64,000 bases of DNA from Fomes fomentarius (lineage: Eukaryota > Basidiomycota > Agaricomycetes > Polyporales > Polyporaceae): assembly GCA_022606135.1 (NCBI GenBank), contig JABYQN010000004.1, positions 558,001-622,000 of the forward strand. Direction: 5' to 3'. Under the pieces are notes generated by a model. That model was not told the DNA's origin. It saw only the letters and a program-made list of their open reading frames with translations, and made no database searches. The position numbers and the translations under genes were made by a program. The number at the start of each line of letters is the position of its first letter. Positions within the stretch are counted from its first letter, which is position 1. Below, piece by piece: positions 11,689-22,885 of the stretch.

Positions 11689-13141
11689 CTAGCCAAGCAC
11701 CTTCCGGATGCCCTCCTTCTGCGCGGGTGTCAGCCGCTCAGGGAACACAACTTCCCACTTGACAATCATGTCTCCCTTTTGCTTCGGCGCACCCGCCTTC
11801 CGCACCGGCATGCCCTCGCCCGAAATCGTCGTCTGCTGGCCCGGCTTGATGATCCCAGCCGGCGGCATAACTTGGACCTTCCTGCCATCCAGGTGCTCGA
11901 CGACCTGCTTCGTGCTCGTACCCGTAAGCGCGTCGACGAGCGGGATCTTGACGGTGGCGACGAGGTCGTTGCCTTCGCGGACGAGCCGGTCGTGTGGCTT
12001 CTCCTCGACGACGAACACGAGGTCCTGTGTGTCTCCGTTGGGCTGCTCATTGCCCGCGCGCGGGAAACGGATCTTCGTGCCACTCTTCCACCCGGGCATG
12101 ACTTGAATTTCGAGCACCTTGTCTTCAGTGCCCCCGTTCAGCAACCGCCGGCCAACCTTGAGATGTTTCACGCCGCCATTGTACAGGTCCTCGAGCGAAA
12201 CCTTGAGTGGTTTCGAGATCTCAGATGGTTGTGAGGAGGCGGGTGACGATGGGCGATTTTGTGTTGTTCGTGAGCGGGGCATACCACCGGGCATTCCTCC
12301 GTTACTGAAGAAGGAGCCTGTCATGTCATCGTCGTCGTCGGCGAACATGCTACCCATTCGTCCACCCCGGCTGCCAGCGCCGAACCCACTGAAGCCACCC
12401 ATGCCTCCAAGACCGCCCATACCGAAGATTTGCCTGTGGAGAATATGTTAGAAGAGTCGTCGCGTAGACATTAATGGAGAGATTACATACTCGAAGATCT
12501 TGTTGGGGTCTGTTGGCGAGAAGTGGCCGGGTCCTGACGTGAAGGAAAATCCTCCAGGGAAACCTTTCATGCCAGAGAAGCCTCCTGGGCCGCTAGCACC
12601 CTGTGGAGGTACTCCGCCCCCCTTCAACCCCTCCTCTCCAAACTGGTCGTAGACAGTACGCTTCTGCTTGTCGCTAAGAACTTCAAAGGCCTCGGAGATC
12701 TATGAAGCATGGAGCGTGAGTACACATGTTCCGCAATTATGAGGTGCAGATGGGGCGAAGCTTGGGTGGATATTGAACGAATGGGAGATTCAGCAACGTC
12801 GAAAGCAAAGAATTCGAACGCCGTACTCGATTGCGTTGCATTCAATTCCCGCCTTCCCACCCTCTACACCGTCCAAATACGGATCCCATCCTCGCCCGCG
12901 AGTAGTCGTGTGCGCACTAGAGTGGCACGGTACTCACCTCCTTGAACTTCTTGGCAGCTTCTTCTGACCCAGAATTACGGTCTGGATGCCATTTCAAGGC
13001 CTGGGGGAAGACATAGCTGAGCATGGATTCGAACAACGCAGTCACACATAGTGTACTCACCATTTTCTTGTACGCCTTCTTGATCTCATCCTCGCTGGCG
13101 TCACGCGAGATACCAAGAAGCTTGTAGTAATCCGTACCCAT
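11689..13141 (-). CDS. SIS1: Type II DnaJ/Hsp40 co-chaperone (Sis1/DNAJB1 type)
   Basis: A J-domain co-chaperone that stimulates Hsp70 ATPase activity and hands over substrates; cytosolic/nuclear in known homologues. Four exons (13141-13061, 13000-12938, 12699-12491, 12433-11689) sum to 1098 nt and 365 aa. The N-terminus [16 protein letters not shown] and WHPDRN (HPD catalytic motif) form the J domain, residues 1 to about 70. A long Gly/Phe- and Gly/Met-rich region follows ([28 protein letters not shown]). The C-terminal substrate-binding domains begin at [14 protein letters not shown]. There is no CXXCXGXG zinc finger, so this is type II (Sis1-like) rather than type I (Ydj1-like). The upstream region shared with the VTC1-like gene has heat-shock-element-like sites, consistent with stress induction. 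Confidence 0.93.
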
Positions 13142-13256
13142 GGTAGTGTGTGGGTGAGTCAACGAATAAGAGATGATAGAGCAAGTATGTCGACGTCGAA
13201 GTGCAAGTTGGGGAGCTTGTCCGCGGCGGAGGCGGGTAGTTTTATTGCGTCCTGCA

Positions 13257-13314
13257 TTCCGGAACCACCGTTGTTTGTGGTGACCTTACCCACGTTTACC
13301 AGAATGTCCTAGAA
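13257..13314. promoter_or_regulatory. Heat-shock-element-like sites in the divergent promoter
   Basis: TTCCGGAA at 13257-13264 matches the tail-to-tail HSF half-site pair TTCnnGAA. The stretch 13302-13314 (GAATGTCCTAGAA) matches GAAnnTTCnnGAA with one mismatch. Both lie 115-175 bp upstream of the DnaJ start and within the 349-bp gap shared with the VTC1-like gene. HSF control of Sis1-type genes is established in yeast; its operation here is inference. Confidence 0.45.
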
Positions 13315-13490
13315 TGGGTCTTCAGCTACAGTGACGTCGTGCGAGCATTGCTCCGCTTCGATCCCCGACAGCGCCGCACAGATTGATCGCCACCAAGTTT
13401 CGCGTGCGGGCCGGGCCTCCTCCTCGCCGTTACTACTAGTACTCACCAGACTACTCTACTCGTCCTCCGTACCCTCTTTCTACTGCCACG

Positions 13491-14448
13491 ATGGCGAGCC
13501 CTGCAAGTCCGACGCCGAGGGCCAGGCCAGCACGCGAGGCCACCGACAGCACTGATGACGGGCGGGGTAACACCCTCCTTCGCAGGTCGTGGTACGCCAT
13601 GTCTGAGATTCTCTCCCCGTTCTCCCCATCGGCACTGGCATCCCTGCCTAAGAGGACGTTCCAGCGCCAGCCACGGTACACGCGTGCAGACAACGTCCCG
13701 GATGCCGAAGAAGACGAGCACGGCCAGATGCCCACTGTACGCGACTATCACTCTATCAACCATGTCCCGCCCCAGGTCCGTGTCCCGAAGAAAATCGCAA
13801 CTCCTATAAAGGTAGAGGGGAAAGTATGGTTTGCAAACGAAAGAAGTGCGTACCGCACTTCATCTTGGATATCTTGAAGTTAACTTCAACTGTCACTAGC
13901 GTGGATCTCGTACTTGCAGACTGGAGTTCTCATTGGCACGCTTGCCCTGGGACTGTTCAATGCATCGAAGGACGAGATTGCGCGGAACTTTGCCTATGCG
14001 TATGCAGCGCTTAGTATCGCTGTACTGGTATGTCCATCTGAACGACGGATAAACATCCTCCTGGCTGATCTTGAATCGGCGTAGGTGTACGGTTACGCTG
14101 TGTACCAACATCGTATCACCATGATCCGAAGAAGAGATCCCGGACACTTTGGTGCGTGTTTCAACTCATACGCTCTGGGACTAAATTCATAGCTCCTGTA
14201 CAGACCAGGTCCTTGGTCCGGTGCTAATCAGCGCTTTCCTATTCTTTGCTGTTCTTGCTAACTTCATCATACGAGGTGAGTAACCAACAATAGTTATCCT
14301 GCTTTGTGGAGCATGCCTTGACCTTGACTTATGCATGTAGTGCGCGAACTGTGAGTTTGAGATAGCTCCGTATGTGCTGCACCTGTCACTCACCCATATG
14401 CACCATAGGCAGAGGAAGAATGTGCCTACCGGTATCCCCTTCCTCTGA
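13491..14448 (+). CDS. VTC1: VTC1-like vacuolar transporter chaperone subunit (DUF202)
   Basis: A small three-helix membrane protein of the VTC complex, which synthesises polyphosphate and moves it into vacuoles or acidocalcisomes. Six exons (13491-13845, 13900-14027, 14085-14151, 14204-14275, 14341-14350, 14409-14448) sum to 672 nt and 223 aa. The conserved core runs from about residue 97: KKIATPIKVEGKVWFANERT, then helices containing LIGTLALGLFN, LSIAVLVYGYAVY and LISAFLFFAVLANFIIR, with the family RRRDPGHFD loop between the second and third. Yeast Vtc1 is about 129 aa, so this protein has roughly 95 extra N-terminal residues that are Ser/Pro/Arg-rich. Exon 5 is a 10-nt micro-exon. Without splicing of intron 4 the frame stops after Arg-Gly-Glu. 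An alternative start at an internal Met (MSEILSPF, residue about 37) cannot be excluded. Confidence 0.88.
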
Positions 14449-17400
14449 CCCTGCAGACACTCCCTCATCATGTGGGGCATGGCTCCCATAAAATGCCCCT
14501 TGTTTGTTATGTTCTCCGTCTCCCGTCCCACTATGTATCATTGATATCGGTATACAATTAGAGTCCGTCTCGTCAGGTGTCATTCGCCTTCTCTATTCTA
14601 TCACAACGTGAACTCGCGAGTGGAGTATATTGCTTTCCAATTGACGCTGAAGCAGTCGCCCTAGGTCGACCGTCCACCGCTCCAGGAAGTCCTGACGCCT
14701 GCAAGAATAGAGGAGGAAGAAGCATCGTACAGATCGCAGTAAGCTGTCTTCCTTACTTATCAGACACTCAGGAGCCATCGTTCACAGGAACTGGTTACAC
14801 ATGGCGTAATCACCTAATGGCGCATAGTTCAGGGTCTCTGCTCTCAGAAGAACTTCGTGTGCGTTAAAGGGCTAACGCAGGTCGCGCTCTATAGGTATCA
14901 TTACAATACCTAGCCCCACTCACTCGTTCTCTATGATGTTCTGATTGTTCCTGCTTGCCCAAAAAAGAGTCCTTCCTTTGTAGTGGCTACGATGAACACC
15001 CAATTGACAATTGATAGGTGAACGACGGCTTAGAGATTGACTTCCAGAAACGCAGCTACAATCTCCAGCGTATCGCCCCGTCGTCTCTTCATCACTTCGC
15101 GCACGCTAAGCCTATGGCAGGAAATTGCGCAGGCGGTCAAAGTCCGAGCCCATACAACGGTACAGTCAGAGGGCCGCAGGGCCACGCTTATAGACAACGG
15201 ACAGGATCAGACGAAGCATGACCCTAGAGGTGCGGTAAGGTGCTTGCTGTTTGCAGTGTTCTCCCGCTGATCGTCCGCCGTATCCGCCTCTAGATAGATT
15301 GCGGCTCGCAGACGGCTTCGTGCGATCTATTCAGCCGTGTTCCGGGGCGTGCAGTTGCCTCATGGCTACGAGCGTTCTGCTGCCGCTGATGATCCATGAT
15401 TCATTGCTGCGCCGTTACTCAGATGGTACGTGGTCGCGGTAGTGTACGTACGTACCTCGGCCAGAGTTAGTCATCTCCCATCTCCATTTGCTCACCTTCA
15501 CCTTCAGGCTATCCCCGAACGCCTGTTATATCCGCCTCCGTTCGACTAGGGATGGGGAAGTTGTCTATAGAGTAGACGGGGTGATACCCCGCATTCTCTA
15601 AGAGGCACATGACATCACTTGGGGACTCCCCGTGGTTTTAACCCATTACTCTGAAAGACCGACTACAGAAATGCGATGACGTTTGATATTGGAAGTACCG
15701 GAAAGGTGTCCACTCCAATACAGTGGACAGTGACAAGACCCCTGGGTAGGTCGGCGGCTCGCTACAGCCCTCGATCGTGCTCACACACGGGCACTCGTCA
15801 TCCGGCGCCATGTACCAGTCAGTACAATGAGGTTCTAGATGTGGACAAGGAATCGCAAGCCGGCTACCGTTGATCCGCGCGGGTGGGTGAGCACAGACAA
15901 TGCGCCGCACTGACAAATCATGTCCAGTGTTTACTACAACACACCACAATGCGACAGTCGAAGCTTCGTAGGGCCTAGTCTTCGTATCGCCTTAGGCTGA
16001 GCTAACTTGCGTCTCCTGCATGCGAACTCAGGGCCATGCTCTGATAGAGTTTCCTACCGTGCAAAAATCTTTGGAGACGCCGTCGCTGGGTTGCGGGCAG
16101 ATCCCCTCCCTCGAAGGTTTGAAGGCGATGGTGTCTTACGGCCCTCATGCGTAAGTGTGAACGGCATACGTCACAATATCGGGTCAGGCTGACCGATCCT
16201 ACTCCAACTCGGAGACGAGATCGTGCAATAAGTACTACACATGAACGGGCAAATGTTTATGCTGCGTCCGCCGTCAGGTAACGTCTTCGTCCGTCTCTGG
16301 ACGGTCTACGGATTGATTATGGTTCAGGCGTCGATGGAACACACGGAACGCTCACTTCATTTTGCTGTTCGCTGTCGGCTCGGCAAGTGAGGCCTGAAAC
16401 TCAATCTTTCATTATCAACGCATCGACGGCGTCCCACCATAAACCGTTCACAGCGCGACGTTCACGGACCCATGCCGGGTCGCAGGCGGAACGACGATAC
16501 CGATAATACATCTCCGTCTCGTCCCAGTAACCTGTCATGCAGTGGACAGCTTCCAAGACGAAATTGCAAGACTCAAGGGTCTTCCTTATTCTTTATCACG
16601 CCTCATCATCTCACAAATGTGACGGTAGCTGCCGTCATCTTCTCAAATACATGCATCCACAACCGACGTCCACATCGGACATGTCTGCCAGTCGATGTCT
16701 CTCTACCTTCAATTTCTGCTGTCCGCATAAATTTGTCCGCGTTCATCTCCGCTCACAACCGTACTTATACCAGCTACTATGTGGCCCTGGTTGTCATCAA
16801 CGCCCCTGCAAGGACGACGGACATCGGAGAATGCCTGTTTCCGCCTTTCCAATGTAAGTCTCCCGAAACCCAAATACTCAATACTTGAGTTTGAAACCAT
16901 CATCGGATCTGGCCGCTCATCCTTCCATTTCATGCCCAGCGCGATCTGCGGCTGCTCGGGTTGAACTGCACCTTCACTTCACGGCACTGGAAGATCTCGA
17001 AGTCGGCCATGCACCCGCGGTACGTGCCGTTGCTTGGGCCCAGAACAGTCCCTCAGCCAGCGTGGTTCCTCGAGTAATACCGTTTTCCCTCTTCCAGATC
17101 CCCGGGATTTGCCGTCCCAGTGTCTACAGCACCAAGGTCCCAGCAATCCGATCCCATTTACTCAAAGTCTGTCGCAGGCCAAGGTTCATTACGCCTTTAT
17201 TCCGTCACTACTCAACGTGTCTGTATTGGCCCCCCTCATTTGTGTTGACATACAATCGCAATCATTGGCTCCTGCTCCTCCAGAACTGCCTCCGCAACCA
17301 CCCCACATGTGTATTTACGTGTATTGGCCTGAGCCATGCGCTAGCAGGCGCCCATGCACACACAATGCAACGAAGGAACCTCGAGCGGGATCGCGGAGTA

Positions 17401-20252
17401 TTCGGAGAAGCTGGTGTGATATTCTTCTGGCTTCAGGGCATCGTCCGAAGTCTGGAAGATCTCGATATGACGTTTGGGTGCGATGCAGTCCTTTCCCCCT
17501 CGTTCCAGTGAAACCCATCCGGACCGGCCGTTTCTCGCATGGCTCAAGCCCGGCGCAGATCAGTCGTGGTACAGTGTCAAATGTATGTTCGGGAAAAGGT
17601 CCACCAAGTAGTGATTTGCACATAATAGAAGGGTTGGAATTTGCGATCCGTTTGTACGCGAGTGGCACACTGAGCGAGTATTATCCGACTACCCCCGTTG
17701 ATACAACACAGCCAACTTCCAGATTCAAGCTGAGTCAGTGCGCAGTCGGGAAACCTGTTCGTATCTGACGGTGTGGAAGATGGCGAGACTTTCTTCGAAT
17801 TCCGGATCGCCTTCCTCATGTGTACATCATGACCTTACCTACAAAAAAAATACAACACTGCGAAGAGGTGTTCTCACCTGGGGAGTCCCTGCCCGTGGGA
17901 CAATAAATTGGGCGGGCCTTCATACCCGTTCATCTGGAATGCATTTGGTCACACAAACGCGGGAATGAGTACATAGGTTTGACAAACTCATGAATGGTGC
18001 AGACGTGCCCGGCGGAACGGGACAGTAGCAACCCAAATTGTATATCCCGTCCGGCTTGTAGGGTTCTTCTGGGTGCGTCCGGGCGATCAGATCTATCACT
18101 CAGGGCGAGGAAAGTTAGGGGGCGTTAGGAAACATGGGCAACTGAGATGTGGGAGCTATGATGCGTATACATCGCACAACGCCACCCAAGACTCAAGAGC
18201 GATGAGCGATGCCGTAAAGATATGCCTCAATGGACGGATGGCGTGGTCGCGGGACGAGACCCATGCGGGTGCGTGGTTCGCGAACGTAGGCACTCGACAT
18301 GCAGTAGAGACAGTTCATAATGCTTGAGAAGAAAGAAGCGTGCGCGGCGGGGTAGGGCAAGCTCCGAAATCCGGGTGGGGCACCAACGCTGTGGAAAGAG
18401 CGACGTCTTCTGCGTGTCCTGGCCGCGATGGGGAGTCAAAATCACGCGTTTCGTAATGCACGGCTTCTGATACTCAACTGCGAACCATTGTGGCAACAAA
18501 TGCCCCCGTAGGCATCGTGGCGTGAGAGAGGGGCCGCGCTGCCAGCCTGGGCACTCTCTCGTCATCCGCCTCTCCGTCCCGGCTCTGACACGACCAATTG
18601 AACGCCCCCGCTGAGTTGGTGCGCATGCATGGTTGTGTGACCATGAATCTCGTCCGGCACGACAGCCGAACGGATACCATGCGCCTGATCATTGTATGAC
18701 AGCTTTATGAGATTGTCATACTGTCATTCAACACCACCACGTTCTCGGCTGTAGTCCGCACCTGTCTGCAGTGATCGCAGCGCCAGCGACGCTCCGCGGG
18801 GCGAATGCATGAGCGACATTGCAAAGCTCACCATGATCCATGACATCCCTGCGAAAAACACAAATGGAGCCGTGCGGTATATCCAGCGCAATCTCGCTCG
18901 ACACGAGACACGCACGAGACAGCAACTGGGCACGATGATGATGACGAGGCAGAATACCCTCCAGTCGGTGCGGCTAAGTATAACTGTAATGAAAGTTAGC
19001 GAGTCTATCAGACCCACCTCTGGGAAGTTCTGTCCGAGAAGAACGAGGCTTCAAGCCATATGTCGGCCAGGCGGTAGGCTCAGTGGTCCATGTGCGCCCC
19101 GCGAACCGAGGATCCTGTCGAAGGCCTGGAACATATCCACTTCTGTGTCTGTGTTCTGCAGCCGGCGGGCGCATCCGAAAGCCTGAGAGGCGTGAGAGCG
19201 TGCGCAGCGCATCTGGGGTGCGTTCGCCAATTGCCAACAGGGACACGACAGAAACGCACTCGAAACGATGGGCATCGTCCCGCATCAGCACCTCACACCT
19301 CTCAACCCACTCGGAATAGAACCCGAACACACACAAAACAGAATACCAGAAGCACTTCGGGCGTTGTATAGCTGCGGCTTAGGGTCTTTGACATAAGCCT
19401 TGCAATTGGGTGGTGCGCACCACATACAAGCGAGCACAAAGCCCCGAGACAAGACAACACTCACCGACCGTGATTTCTCCGCGACGCACATCAACCGAGT
19501 AGCAAATTTTCAGCCAGACTAGTGGCTCGTGAACGAGAAATATGACCCTCCTCGCCCATCGATTTTACCTCCCATCAGCCAAGCTCTCCCGACAGCGTGC
19601 ACACTGCAAACCTTCGTATCGTGCTTGATGGCGACCACGGTTCGTGTCTCAGCTGCATTACGTGGCTGCGTTGTCGTCTAACCGACGCGAATCTAGTCCG
19701 CGAAGCTGCCAGGGTCCAGGAAAACTGACAAGTCGTCGGCACAACAGGAACGGTAGTATCAGAACGCAGTCTGGCGTGTCAGTGTCACGACTTCGCCACA
19801 CGCTCGCGAACATGCCGGAGGTTGAATTCGTAGCAATACTCACGTACAGGCGATAGTCGCGACGTCGACTGGACTCGGAGCAGTTGGACATCCTCGGAGC
19901 GTGATGGACTTACGTTGAGTGGCGCCCTCTCCTTGAAACTCGTTCCCTCTGTCCACGAGGCCCGTCTCCGACAAGGTTCACACCTCTCCAGGCACCCGAA
20001 TCGCAGTGAATGCTAAGCCAAGGTTCAAATTACCAGCAAGGAGCCGACAGCAATGAGGATGCGGTACGTCTATGGTGATGCTCAGGACAGTGAGTGGTAT
20101 GCGCTAAAATACAGTGTCTGTGCTGTGATAGTGTGGGTATGATGGGCAAGGCGAGTCCGGCGCCGGTGCACGAAGCATATGCTGGGAGCGGAGGGGGGGC
20201 GCTCGACGGGAGCAGAAGAGAACAACAAAATGGCAAAATGGAACGACGGAGT
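14449..20252. other. 5.8 kb gene-poor region
   Basis: This is one of the longest stretches without a supported gene. Open frames up to about 244 aa (+, 17034-17768) and a hydrophobic minus-strand frame (18724-19017, with segments such as VFCLVIIIVPSCCLV and FVFFAGMSWIMVSFAMSLM) exist. I could not join any of them into a gene with good splice sites and a known domain. No reverse transcriptase, integrase or transposase motif is visible, and I saw no terminal repeats. It could hide a fast-evolving multi-exon gene, a decayed gene, or non-coding RNA. Confidence 0.45.
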
Positions 20253-20864
20253 TCAGATCGAGTACTGGCTACTCGATACTGGCACGTCCGTGGCAACGAT
20301 GGCCAGTTTCACGATGCGCCGGCTGTCTACGCTTGGGTCTGGCGACTCGGACTCGATCCTGCAAGATACCCGCGGACGTGAGTACTGGAAACGGCGCTGG
20401 GCCACTCGGATGCGGGCCAGGCGGGAGCTGACACTCACTCGACGTTCACAGACTTGTGCCGCTCGAAGAGTGCGAGCGTGGACGAGCCCGGGAGCGGTTT
20501 CTTGACGTTTCTGATAACGTAGTAGCCTCCGAGCATACCGTTCTGCGGGGCAAGGGGGAAAGAAGGTGAGAAGTGAGTTTCAGGCCGTTATGAGGTCACA
20601 CGGGTATGAACTCACCCGGTTAGAGCCATCCCGTGGGACCTCGACTGCATTCAGCCAGTCCACGTTCAGGCAAAATCCAGAGGTCTGGAGCATCGCGAGT
20701 ACTATCTTTTGCAGTCCGACGCGAGGAAGCGGAGAGCCGTTGAATGTGAATTCGAGTCGCTGAGAGAACGTCTCGTCTAGCGCCTGCAGACAGTCCCTCT
20801 CAGACTTGGCTTCGAACACCCTCTTGATGTGCTCGATCGACCACGAGTAGAAAGTGGGGAGCAT
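20253..20864 (-). CDS. Hypothetical 152-aa protein
   Basis: I do not recognise this protein, but the gene model is sound. Three exons (20864-20616, 20542-20439, 20358-20253) with consensus splice sites sum to 459 nt (152 aa). It begins MLPTFYSWSIEHIKRVFEAK and ends VPVSSSQYSI. There is no signal peptide, membrane helix or repeat. An N-terminal amphipathic helix is followed by segments that could be beta strands (RLEFTFNGSPL, GGYYVIRNVKK, RRIVKLAIVAT). This helix-then-sheet pattern is reminiscent of the NTF2-like/SnoaL fold, but that is only an impression. Neighbouring genes give no functional clue. Confidence 0.7.
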
Positions 20865-22885
20865 TTTGAGTGAGAGGTGAGGCAGGCGAATGAAAGTTTG
20901 TGAGGGTTTTGGGGGCTTTTCGTGCCTTGTTATCGAGGGTGGGGGGAGTGGCAGCCAGGTTGAGTGCTGGGCGAATTTATAGGACAGACGGGGAGAGTTC
21001 GTCAACCGAGTGCGAACACCGTTCTGGATCAAGGAAGACGATAACATAACCACGGCTCGCCCCCGCGCTACCCAAAAGTGCGAACTCGTACCGAACAATA
21101 CAGAGCCGCCGCCGCGGGATGGGCGAAACGTCTCGAAGCACGGGCTTCGCTATCACGGAAGCGGGCTCACGTCTGACTTGAATTCGGGATGACATCGCCC
21201 ATCCCGGAGGGGACCCTTTCGGAAGCTGCGCTTCCTGCGACGTCTCCAACCTATCCGCCTCAACCGTGACCGTCCCACAACGGACGTGTGTGCTTCTTCT
21301 GATCGTCGGCCAACCATAATCAATTCTTCCGCGTCCGCAGACAGATGCACGCGCACGCGTCTGTTGGCCTCGGGGCCAACACACAGACGGGGCGCCACTC
21401 GCACAGGAACATTGACTGCCACCAATGGATGTTCAGTGCTTTTCCCAGCCCCGCTGTATGTCCCCACTGGGGGCAACGCCGCGCACCGTTTGCAGCGCAT
21501 GGGACACGGAGCACGTACAGCGGCGAGCACGGCAGCCCGACAGCCTCTTGCGGAAGCTGGCCTCCCCCGATCTCAATTGGCCGATCCTTCTCGTGCTGCG
21601 CTCGGGGAATGCATCACAGGCAGCACAGTCAGGATGGGACGTTGTCACTTACCTCAGACAAGGCGCAACGCTACACATGCCCACATCGCCAAACATCAGA
21701 CGTCGCCTCCCCGCGATCTCCAGGCTCCAGGTTGCTCCTCGCGCAGCGCGGTACACCACACCGTATCATCCCGCACACGCCGACAGACTTGAACGGCGCA
21801 TTTGGCCTTCCGTATCTGGCAGAGCGGCATGACGAGTGCGAGATCGCCGCGTCCTATCGAATCTATACGCTTAATTTCCGTCAGTAGCGTTCAAAGTGAG
21901 GTAATCGCCCGCATCTGCGTCCCTGCCCGCTTGGTCAACACGCACTCTAACGCCACGACGGCTATGTTTGACGTGTAAAATTTGGCTGTCGGTGGTGCAG
22001 GCCTGCCCGCGATCCTGAGGGGGTGAGGCGTGGAATGCAGGGCAAAACTTGTAAAAGCCTGTGTATCAAGTTTCACATCTGGAGGTCCACCACGTGTGCT
22101 AGACTGGGTGTGGGATCCGCATCGGGAGCCGTGCAATGTAAAGCCACGTCCGGTGTCAGTGACCATCCATACCCTGGAAAGCGCACGCCAAATAACCCGT
22201 GGGATCTACACGAGGGGTGGCGAGCGCATAATGATGATCACCCACTGCTCGGGGGGACATCGAAGAAAAACAATGCTCGAGAAAGAAGGCTGCGCCACAA
22301 GGCGCGACCCCAGTCAAGAGCGTCAACGACGAGCTAGGGAAGCAAGAACGCGAGCGGCTGTGCGGGCCACCGGGTTTGAGTTTGGGCCGCAAAACGGTAG
22401 CCTCAGTCCGTAGGCGTTTCCCGCGGGGCATGAATGCATGACAGCGCAAGACCAGGATCTATCTATCAAGCTTCGAGACGATTGAGCGCGGATGAAGTCA
22501 TACCTCGAGGCAGATGGAATAACACTATCCGGCAGCAGCGACGGCGACAGACAAGGGAGTATTACGACCCGAAGCTAGGGCAGAATTGCGGGGCGTGTCA
22601 GCGAAAGTGGGAGCGTGGTCGAAGGCGAGGCGGAACATACTTAGCTCAATGTCAGCTTGCGTTACGGATCTTCAACCAAGACCGCCTCATGGCCGAAGGT
22701 GCGGACAATATGGGACGTATAGCATGCCTTGAGTGGCGGCGTAGATCGTGTTGTCAATGCTACCCCACAGGAGGGTCATTGGGGGGCTATAGGATACAAA
22801 AAGGGAATACATCTCCGACTGCGGGTTTAGAACCAAGTACAATTCCAAGCTGTCTGTGTCTGGATCTGTGCGTTTGTATCTGCAT
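20865..22885. other. Intergenic, no supported gene
   Basis: Several overlapping open frames of 100-180 aa lie at 21150-21890 and 22430-22976 on both strands. They have Cys/Arg/His-rich translations with no recognisable domain and none gives a coherent spliced gene. The first few hundred bases must carry the promoter of the 152-aa protein gene and the last few hundred the DBP5 3' UTR. Confidence 0.45.

Noticed and set aside
17034..17768. 244-codon plus-strand open frame
   Set aside because: It starts and ends without sensible context, shows no domain, and competing frames of similar quality overlap it.
21153..21887. Overlapping 125-180 codon frames on both strands, some Cys-rich
   Set aside because: No zinc-binding pattern with regular spacing, no splice model, and mutually exclusive frames of equal length.
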